Source: Nitrososphaerota archaeon
GTDB lineage: Archaea; Thermoproteota; Nitrososphaeria; Nitrososphaerales; Gagatemarchaeaceae
DNA: 12,959 nt
Assembly: GCA_003135575.1 (NCBI GenBank)
Contig: PLCG01000075.1
Span: forward strand, 7,184-20,142
Reading direction: 5' to 3'
In this document: positions 1 through 5,467 of the stretch, one piece after another
Position numbering within the stretch: the stretch's first letter is position 1
How the letters are laid out: the number at the start of each line of letters is the position of its first letter
Notes under the pieces: generated by a model
Told to the model about the DNA's origin: nothing
Seen by the model: the letters and a program-made list of their open reading frames with translations, nothing else
Database searches by the model: none
Translations under genes and position numbers: made by a program

Positions 1-2
1 GA

Positions 3-956
3 TACGGGCCTCCTGAAGGTCTTCATCTCAAAGAGGTAGAAAGACCAACTCCCAGGGACGATGAAGTACTGGTCAAAGTTCAAGCGGTATCAGTCAATAG
101 GTCTGACTGGGAAGGACTGACGGGCACCCCGCTGTATGCCCGCATCGGAGGGATTCTTAGGCCGCGGCACCAGATCCTCGGTTCGGACATAGCTGGGCGA
201 GTTGTGACGGTAGGCAGAAGCGTCACCCGATTTCAACCTAGGGATGAGGTCTTCGGAGATAACAATTATGGAGGCATGGGCGGTTTTGCAGAGTATGTCT
301 GCGTGCGTGAAAAATCCCTGGCGCTCAAACCAGCTAAAATGACCTTCGAGGAGGCATCGACCATCCCGCAAGCGGGAGTGATTGCCCTGCAAGGGATTCG
401 CGACAAAGGAAAGGTCCTTCCCGGGCAGAAGGTCTTGATCAATGGTGCCGGAGGCTGCGCAGGCGTGTTTGCGGTGCAGCTCTCCAAATCGTACGGGGGT
501 GAGGTGACTGCAGTGGATAGCACTGGCAAGCTGGATTTTATGCGCTCACTGGGCGCAGACCATGTCATTGACTACACTCGTGAAGACTTCACCAAGAATG
601 GACTCCAGTATGACTTCATACTTGATGTCGTCGCGCACCGTTCGGTCTTCGATTACAAGCGGGCACTGAGGCCCAATGGAAGCTATTTCGCCGTGGGAGG
701 TTCTTTAGGAACTCTCTTCCCGATTTTGCTTCTGGGATCCTGGATCGGAAGGTCCACGGGCAAGAAGATACGCGTCCTCGCGGTCCGACCTAGTCTAGAG
801 GATATGGTAAAGGTGGCGGAGCTTTGTGAGGCCGGAAAAGTCCACGCATTCATCGACAGACGCTATGCTTTGAGCGAGGTTCCTAAGGCGCTCCGGTATC
901 TTGGGGAAGGACGCGCCAAAGGAAAACTGGTAATATCTGTGGGACACGATGCGTGA
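3..956 (+). CDS. NAD(P)-dependent alcohol dehydrogenase / quinone oxidoreductase-like MDR protein, 5' partial
   Basis: The reading frame is open from base 3 to the TGA at 954-956, so the gene begins outside the window and only about 317 residues are seen. The visible start (YGPPEGLHLKEVERPTP) matches the N-terminal GroES-like fold of medium-chain dehydrogenase/reductases. It is followed by a nucleotide-binding Rossmann segment (VLINGAGGCAGVFAVQ) and by GADHVIDYTREDF, typical of the zinc-independent quinone oxidoreductase/reticulon-4-interacting branch. I see no catalytic-zinc cysteine/histidine set, so a zinc-free NADPH-dependent reductase acting on an unsaturated carbonyl or quinone in the cytosol is most likely; the substrate cannot be read from sequence. 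An ATG lies inside at 60-62 (out of frame), and a GTG at 204 only reflects the truncated upstream. It stands alone, with no operon partner visible downstream on the same strand before the tRNA-like fragment. Confidence 0.9.
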   Translation, partial: YGPPEGLHLKEVERPTPRDDEVLVKVQAVSVNRSDWEGLTGTPLYARIGGILRPRHQILGSDIAGRVVTVGRSVTRFQPRDEVFGDNNYGGMGGFAEYVCVREKSLALKPAKMTFEEASTIPQAGVIALQGIRDKGKVLPGQKVLINGAGGCAGVFAVQLSKSYGGEVTAVDSTGKLDFMRSLGADHVIDYTREDFTKNGLQYDFILDVVAHRSVFDYKRALRPNGSYFAVGGSLGTLFPILLLGSWIGRSTGKKIRVLAVRPSLEDMVKVAELCEAGKVHAFIDRRYALSEVPKALRYLGEGRAKGKLVISVGHDA

Positions 957-979
957 GGAGGTCGGCTGGGTAAGCATGA

Positions 980-1009
980 TGGGGTCGGTGAGATTCGAAC
1001 TCACGGTCT
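980..1009 (-). pseudogene. tRNA-Pro-like 3' end fragment (T arm + acceptor 3' strand)
   Basis: Read on the - strand this holds a five-base variable loop (AGACC), a perfect 5-bp T stem (GTGAG/CTCAC) around the loop TTCGAAT, then CGACCCC and discriminator A. It aligns with the 3' end of the intact tRNA-Pro at 7782-7856 with only two differences, and those two bases pair with each other in the T stem. No GGGGTCG acceptor 5' strand or fitting D and anticodon arms exist upstream. The nearest candidate (GATGTCG, about 1060-1066) mismatches at two acceptor positions. Between 1014 and 1030 a 5-bp stem with a 7-base loop occurs, but it cannot be fitted into a normal tRNA fold. Most likely it is a displaced tRNA 3' end (attachment-site remnant) or degenerate gene; a trans-spliced 3' half is a remote alternative. 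Confidence 0.65.
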
Positions 1010-1073
1010 TCTATAATCGAATCAAGATTACCTTCAGACCAGCAACCTGATAACCAAGTCGACATCTGTTAAC

Positions 1074-1604
1074 ATGTTGTCCGATGCAAGCCGTGACAAG
1101 TCGAAACCCGAGGCAGAGCGAAAGCTAACTCCTACTCAGACAAAGATTCTATATTGGTTGGAGGACCACCGAAATTTCAGAGGAAGCAAAGTGCAGCTCC
1201 GAAAGCAGCTGGGATATCCCAGCGATGGCTCCGTTAATCTTCCTCTGAAGGGTCTGATTACGAATGGATATGTCAAGGAAGATGTATCAAAAGAAGGATC
1301 TGCTTTCCCGTTAACCCAAAAGGGGAGGAACAAGATCTTCTTCCTCCGGCTTCCCGACCGTTTGCTCTTCGTAATAGGCGCCCTTGGCATCGTAAATATC
1401 TACGTCGGTGTCGCGAACCTTTTGTCGGGGATTGCTCTAAATCCCTATACGGATATTGTAAGTGGCGGATCGCTCCTAACAATATTTCTAGTAGTCAGGC
1501 TGTTGAGAAGGAGGCTCGCGAACGAATTTCTTGATATCCGGGAGCCTCTCGAAGAGTCCGAGAACATTCCTCGGGAGAATCGAGAAGACATCTCAAGCAG
1601 TTAG
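1074..1604 (+). CDS. Winged-helix DNA-binding protein with two C-terminal membrane segments
   Basis: This 176-residue protein is not assigned to a named family. Residues about 18-90 look like a winged helix-turn-helix: a helical start (LTPTQTKILYWLEDH), a recognition-helix region (VQLRKQLGYPSDGSVNLPLKGLITNGYV), and a wing followed by YPLT-like FPLTQKGRNK. Residues about 95-117 (LLFVIGALGIVNIYVGVANLLSGIA) and about 127-146 (IVSGGSLLTIFLVVRLL) are hydrophobic and would form two membrane spans, followed by a basic RRRLANE stretch and an acidic tail. A membrane-tethered transcriptional regulator is inferred. ATG 1074 is the first usable start after an in-frame stop at 1014-1016. An AT-rich CTATAAT stretch near 1011-1017 is a weak TATA candidate. 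It precedes the small membrane ORF and the R-M-like trio on the same strand, so it could regulate them. Confidence 0.8.
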   Translation: MLSDASRDKSKPEAERKLTPTQTKILYWLEDHRNFRGSKVQLRKQLGYPSDGSVNLPLKGLITNGYVKEDVSKEGSAFPLTQKGRNKIFFLRLPDRLLFVIGALGIVNIYVGVANLLSGIALNPYTDIVSGGSLLTIFLVVRLLRRRLANEFLDIREPLEESENIPRENREDISSS

Positions 1605-1629
1605 AGGTAGAAACGGTCTACTCAGTGTA

Positions 1630-1650
1630 TAGGTGAGGTGAGAACACCTA
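1630..1650 (+). promoter_or_regulatory. Shine-Dalgarno inside a small hairpin before the 1651 mini-gene
   Basis: TAGGTG (1630-1635) and CACCTA (1645-1650) are exact inverted repeats. The second arm abuts the ATG at 1651. The strong ribosome binding site GAGGTGAG (1635-1642, eight bases before ATG) lies mainly in the nine-base loop. The SD supports the start; control of translation by the hairpin is only a possibility. Confidence 0.5.
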
Positions 1651-1809
1651 ATGGGCACTGAAATCGGATGGGTCATAATCGTAGCAGTGGCTTTCCTAGT
1701 CATAGCCGCAGCTTTCGCCGCGTATCTCCCGCTTGCGGTGGTAGCAATCCTGGCAATCGTCGGGATAGTATTCCTTGTGATATCCGCTCTTGCAATTCTT
1801 GCAGGGTAG
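1651..1809 (+). CDS. Small 52-residue two-segment membrane protein
   Basis: ATG 1651 to TAG 1807-1809 encodes 52 residues: MGTEIGWVII, then almost entirely A, V, I, L, F and G, with a YLP break near residues 25-27 that splits it into two membrane-spanning stretches (about 6-24 and 28-50). There are almost no charged residues (E4 only) and no recognizable motif, so the function is unknown. The start is supported by GAGGTGAG eight bases upstream. The gene lies 46 bases after the winged-helix/membrane protein and on the same strand as the Vsr-methyltransferase-ATPase trio. A role as a membrane partner of the winged-helix protein or as a membrane-acting component of the block is inferred only from position. 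Confidence 0.6.
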   Translation: MGTEIGWVIIVAVAFLVIAAAFAAYLPLAVVAILAIVGIVFLVISALAILAG

Positions 1810-1811
1810 CG

Positions 1812-1946
1812 ATGACCAAGGGAGCCGAGAGGGCGCCCATCAGCGAGATCCACGCCGATTCTGCTCTTGGGCCGCCATCTATCTCAAAGGCGCGGGTCCA
1901 ATCGAAAAGCCCGTGGGCGGTTATCACTGAGCCGAAGATGAACTAG
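1812..1946 (+). CDS. Doubtful 44-residue ORF between the mini-membrane gene and vsr-like gene
   Basis: An ATG two bases after the preceding stop opens a 44-codon frame (MTKGAERAPISEIHADSALG...) ending in TAG at 1944-1946. Its stop overlaps by one base a possible GTG start of the Vsr-like frame, so a fully coupled chain 1651-1809 / 1812-1946 / 1946-2449 is possible. Third codon positions lean to G/C as in real genes nearby. There is no Shine-Dalgarno sequence, no recognizable motif, and a - strand frame is also open here, so it may be non-coding. Confidence 0.25.
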   Translation: MTKGAERAPISEIHADSALGPPSISKARVQSKSPWAVITEPKMN

Positions 1947-2032
1947 TGAGGACCATGGTGGCGCGAAAGATTCGCAAAATCCAGATTAATCAAAGACTTA
2001 TCCCGAAGACTAGAGTCAATTTAGGGGGGAGC

Positions 2033-2449
2033 ATGTTGCAGGCATTCGCGAAACCATCCAGACGGGTTTCCGACAGAATGCGCCAAGTTCGCAGCACTGG
2101 CACGGGTTTGGAAATTCAGATGGAACGCATACTAGCTGGAATGAGCGTCGACTACGAGGTTCAACCTCGGCTGCCTGGTCGCCCTGACTTTAGAGTTTCA
2201 GGAACGAACGTTCTGATTTTTTGCGACAGCTCATTCTGGCATGGCCGAAGAATTGTCGACTTAACAGGTGCCTCCTTCAAACGTAACAAAGGGTTTTGGA
2301 AGAACAAGATTATCCAAAACCGCGCACGGGACAGGAGTACGAACAGGAAGCTGAGAGCCGCTGGTTGGAAGGTGTTGCGCGTCTGGGACACTTCAATCTC
2401 GAAGAGGCCCGAGCTTGTGGCAGCACGCATAGAGGAGGCTATCAAATGA
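2033..2449 (+). CDS. Vsr-like DNA endonuclease lacking the zinc site
   Basis: From ATG 2033 the protein has 138 residues, close to the usual Vsr length. It follows the Vsr pattern: RVSDRMRQVRSTGTGLE (start helix), LPGRPDF with the catalytic aspartate at D52, IFCDSSFWHG with the catalytic histidine at H70, FWKNKIIQNRARDR (helix contacting DNA), and AAGWKVLRVWD. Vsr nicks DNA 5' of T:G mismatches left by deamination of 5-methylcytosine; relatives serve as restriction nucleases. The four zinc ligands of E. coli Vsr (C66, H71, C73, C117) align here with S67, R72, I74 and T120, so no structural zinc is expected. The frame is open upstream to GTG 1946 and ATG 1955 with a basic extension (MVARKIRKIQINQR), so a longer start is possible; G-rich AGGGGGGA precedes 2033. 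It overlaps the methyltransferase start by ATGA. Confidence 0.85.
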   Translation: MLQAFAKPSRRVSDRMRQVRSTGTGLEIQMERILAGMSVDYEVQPRLPGRPDFRVSGTNVLIFCDSSFWHGRRIVDLTGASFKRNKGFWKNKIIQNRARDRSTNRKLRAAGWKVLRVWDTSISKRPELVAARIEEAIK

Positions 2450-3534
2450 GCCATTCGCCGAAGATATATACGGCAATTGACTTGTTTTCTGGAATGGGTG
2501 GGCTAACGCTCGGTCTCAAGAGGGCCGGCTTCAAAGTCGTAGCAGGCGTAGAAATGAACAGGGAGATCGTCAAGACCTACAGGAGAAATCACCCAGAGAT
2601 TCTAGTGGTTGAGAAGAACATACGAGACGTGAAAGGCAAAGATATCCTTGAAGCCGCAAGGCTCGAGAAGGTGGACTTGGTCGCTGGTTGTCCGCCTTGC
2701 CAGGGTTTCAGCAAACTGACCGACAAGTATCATCGCGAGGATTCAAGAAATGACCTGGTTCTCGAGATGTTAAGACTGGTCAAGGAGCTCAACCCTCGAC
2801 TTGTAATGATGGAAAATGTCCCTGGTCTGGCGACAAGAGGGAAAGACAGGTTGGATAAGTTCGTGGAAGGCTTGAACGACCTTGGCTTCACAACAAACTA
2901 CGGAATTCTTCACCTTGCGAATTATGGCGTTCCGCAATCCCGTCGGAGGATTGTCCTGCTAGCAGGAAGAGGATTTCGAATCGATTTGCCTCCTCAGACT
3001 CACTCGCGCAAAAGAAACGAAGGAGAACGATTGAAGTCCTGGCCAACATTGAAGCAAGCTATTGGAAGGATGAAACGGCCAATCACTCTCTCGAAAGCGC
3101 TTAAGAGCGGAGGTCCATCAAAGTTCAATTGGCATGTTGTGAGAGATCTCGAGCCTCTGAGTCTAGAACGCATGAGAGCCATCAAGCCGGGAGCAAGTAG
3201 AGGGAGTCTGCCCAAGTCCCTGCGACCCCAATGCCACTCGGAAGGCGACAGAGGGTTTGAGAATGTCTACGGACGAATTGGATGGAATCGACTTCCGCCG
3301 ACAATTACTAGTGGATGCACGACGCCGTGCATGGGACGATTTGGACATCCTTCGCAAATAAGAACTATCTCGGTCAGAGAGGCTGCGATGTTGCAGACCT
3401 TTCCACTCTCTTACAGGATTGAAACAAGTTTCATGGATACCGCATGCAACATGGTGGGGAACGCCTTGCCGCCTGTGTTCGCCAAAATCGTCGCGGAGAA
3501 GTGCTTCGACGCCTTAGAAGGAGATGCACGATAA
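2446..3534 (+). CDS. DNA (cytosine-5-)-methyltransferase
   Basis: This 362-residue, full-length C5 methyltransferase transfers a methyl group from S-adenosylmethionine to cytosine C5 in DNA. Visible motifs in order: I, IDLFSGMGGL (residues 11-20, SAM binding); IV, GCPPCQGFS with catalytic C85; VI, MENVPG (E123-N-V); VIII, QSRRR (164-168); IX, RLPPTITSGCTTPCMGRF; and X, GNALPPVFAKIV near the C-terminus. The target recognition region lies roughly between residues 200 and 270, so the site recognized cannot be predicted. Start ATG 2446 overlaps the Vsr stop (ATGA) and has GAGGAGG at 2432-2438, seven bases upstream; the frame extends upstream but that part reads inside the Vsr gene. Next to a Vsr-like nuclease and an ATPase-nuclease it is most likely the modification subunit of a restriction-type system; a solitary housekeeping role is less likely. 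Confidence 0.95.
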   Translation: MSHSPKIYTAIDLFSGMGGLTLGLKRAGFKVVAGVEMNREIVKTYRRNHPEILVVEKNIRDVKGKDILEAARLEKVDLVAGCPPCQGFSKLTDKYHREDSRNDLVLEMLRLVKELNPRLVMMENVPGLATRGKDRLDKFVEGLNDLGFTTNYGILHLANYGVPQSRRRIVLLAGRGFRIDLPPQTHSRKRNEGERLKSWPTLKQAIGRMKRPITLSKALKSGGPSKFNWHVVRDLEPLSLERMRAIKPGASRGSLPKSLRPQCHSEGDRGFENVYGRIGWNRLPPTITSGCTTPCMGRFGHPSQIRTISVREAAMLQTFPLSYRIETSFMDTACNMVGNALPPVFAKIVAEKCFDALEGDAR

Positions 3535-3536
3535 GC

Positions 3537-5450
3537 ATGTTGAGTCTTCCCGAATTTACAATGCGCTTCGAGCCAACAACAATTGAGCATCTTGGGCTCA
3601 AGCTGTACGTCTCGCTGCCGCCGGTACTCGGCGAGCTTGTTTCGAATGCGTGGGACGCCGAGGCAAATAATGTTTGGATTACCATACCTGAGGGTGCAAT
3701 AACAGATGATTCCGAGGTAATCGTCACAGATGATGGGAACGGCATGGGCGCGAAAGAACTGCAGGATGCCTATCTACGCATAGGAAGGAATTGCCGAGAG
3801 GAGCTGAAGAGAGATGTTTCAGAAAGCAAGAGAAGGCCACTCATGGGCCGCAAGGGCATTGGCAAACTCTCTGCTTTCGGCGTAGCTACTGAACTTGAAG
3901 TTAGGAGTGTTAGAGAAGGGTCAGCCATTTGTCTCAAACTAAACTACGATGACATGAAGAGCGTTCCGGCTGGTCAGCCCTATCACCCAACAGTAGTGGC
4001 GGAGCGCACAGGCGATGTCAAGGAGTGGAACGGCACCGAAATACGAATCAGGAAGCTCCATCGACATAAGCCAATTAGCGACAGTTGGCTAAGACGAGAG
4101 TTGGCGCGACGGTACACCATCATCGATAAGCGCTTCAAGGTCTTCGTCAATGGGAAGGAGTTGTCCTCAGAGGACAAGAGGCTGAAAGAGAGTTGCAAAA
4201 CGGCTTGGGACGTAACGGCTTTGCCTGGAGGAAACGTAATCGATGTTTCGGCAGGCTGGTTGGTTTCAGGGTGGATTGGACTCGTTGAAAAGTCATCCCA
4301 GATAGACAGAGGGGTTGACGTGTTCGCGCGCGGAAAGGCTGTTGAGCTAGACACCATGTTCGGCCTCAAGACGACGGATATCCAATTCGCCCGTGCATAC
4401 GTTGTCGGAGAGATATCCGCGGACTTCCTCGACGCCGCCGAAGACAACATCTCGACAGGCCGTAATTCAGTCCATTGGGAATCCGAGGAGGGTCAAAAGC
4501 TGCAGGATTGGGGCCAGGCTGCACTGAAGTGGGTTTTCGAGCAGTGGCGCGCCATTCAAGCGAAGGAAAAGGAAGAACGAATCGTGAAAGGGGCAGAATT
4601 CGAAAAGTGGCTTTCGATGAGAACTAGCCGCGAAAAACAAGTCGCCCTGAAGCTGATAAAAGCGATAGTCAACGATCCCAACATCGAACCGGAAGCCGCG
4701 GCCCCCCTGCTCGAGATAATTAAGGCCAACATTGAGTTCGCCGCTTTTCAAGAGTTAGTCGACGAGATTGAGAAGTCGGGGATTAACATTGAAACGCTTC
4801 TAAAACTGATAGGAGACTGGCGAATCATAGAAGCTCGCGAACACCTGAAGCTGGCAGATGGTAGACTTGAAATCATGGAACGACTTTCGGAGTATATTGA
4901 GAAGGGCGCGCTCGAGGTAAAGAAAATACAGCCGTTGTTTGAGGAAAACGGTTGGCTCGTCGATCCTACTTGGAGCGAGGTTACGGGTCAGACGACTTAC
5001 ACCACATTGCTTCGAAAACACTTTGCCGAACCCAATGAACTGCCTGACGTGGACCGGCGACTTGACATTCTGGGATACTCGGTAGGAGGTGTCCTTTACG
5101 TCGTTGAGCTTAAGCGTCCCGAGAAGTCTCTCTCCCGGAAAGACCTCGACCAAATTGAGCAATATGTCGATTGGGCCCGGGCGAATCTGAAAGGCACGGG
5201 CCTAGATTCGCCTGCTTACATTCGTGGCATCCTAATCGTCGGAAAACTAGGAGGAGGGGCTGAGACAAAGGAAAAAATGGAGAGGCTCGCGGGCGACGAC
5301 ATAAGAGTCGAGACATTCCGGGATCTTCTCAACAGGGCACAGAAGGTGTATGGAGAGGTGGAAAGTAGACTTAGGTCTATAGCACCAGAGTATTCGAGGC
5401 GAGCGAGAAGGGAACGCACTTCAAAGCAAAAGGGGCCTTCTGCCCAGTGA
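3537..5450 (+). CDS. GHKL (MORC/MutL/Hsp90-like) ATPase fused to C-terminal PD-(D/E)XK nuclease
   Basis: The 637-residue protein begins at ATG 3537, two bases after the methyltransferase stop; a second ATG at 3561 is also possible, and AAGGAG lies at 3518-3523. The N-terminal GHKL ATPase shows the N box ELVSNAWDAEA (E33, N37, D40), the ADP-binding loop VTDDGNGMG (D65-M70), and the lid glycine motif GRKGIGKLSAFG (104-115). A transducer-like region follows (about 165-310), with RGVDVFARGKAVE at 258-270. Residues about 335-460 are charged and helical. The C-terminus has NGW near 471, DRRLDILGY (D510), VVELKRP (E524-x-K526) and QIEQYVDWAR, the D...ExK and QxxxY layout of PD-(D/E)XK nucleases, resembling the Shedu-type nuclease domain. 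The tail (620-633) is basic. ATP-driven dimerization that gates DNA binding and cleavage is inferred from family knowledge. It may be the restriction effector of the methyltransferase/Vsr operon. Confidence 0.88.
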   Translation: MLSLPEFTMRFEPTTIEHLGLKLYVSLPPVLGELVSNAWDAEANNVWITIPEGAITDDSEVIVTDDGNGMGAKELQDAYLRIGRNCREELKRDVSESKRRPLMGRKGIGKLSAFGVATELEVRSVREGSAICLKLNYDDMKSVPAGQPYHPTVVAERTGDVKEWNGTEIRIRKLHRHKPISDSWLRRELARRYTIIDKRFKVFVNGKELSSEDKRLKESCKTAWDVTALPGGNVIDVSAGWLVSGWIGLVEKSSQIDRGVDVFARGKAVELDTMFGLKTTDIQFARAYVVGEISADFLDAAEDNISTGRNSVHWESEEGQKLQDWGQAALKWVFEQWRAIQAKEKEERIVKGAEFEKWLSMRTSREKQVALKLIKAIVNDPNIEPEAAAPLLEIIKANIEFAAFQELVDEIEKSGINIETLLKLIGDWRIIEAREHLKLADGRLEIMERLSEYIEKGALEVKKIQPLFEENGWLVDPTWSEVTGQTTYTTLLRKHFAEPNELPDVDRRLDILGYSVGGVLYVVELKRPEKSLSRKDLDQIEQYVDWARANLKGTGLDSPAYIRGILIVGKLGGGAETKEKMERLAGDDIRVETFRDLLNRAQKVYGEVESRLRSIAPEYSRRARRERTSKQKGPSAQ

Positions 5451-5467
5451 CTCTGCAAAGCATCATT

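Noticed and set aside
980..1066. A complete tRNA (possibly class II or intron-containing) ending at 980
   Set aside because: The only candidate acceptor 5' strand (GATGTCG) mismatches CGACCCC at two of seven positions, no D arm fits, and the stem-loop at 1014-1030 (GAT in its loop) would need a nine-base variable loop and a T at position 37.
2296..2445. Methyltransferase start upstream of 2446
   Set aside because: The extra 50 residues overlap the Vsr-like gene and do not resemble a methyltransferase N-terminus; ATG 2446 has a good ribosome binding site and sits just ahead of motif I.
3444..3536. ATPase start at 3444
   Set aside because: It would overlap the methyltransferase motif X region, and the added residues do not fit the GHKL N-terminus.
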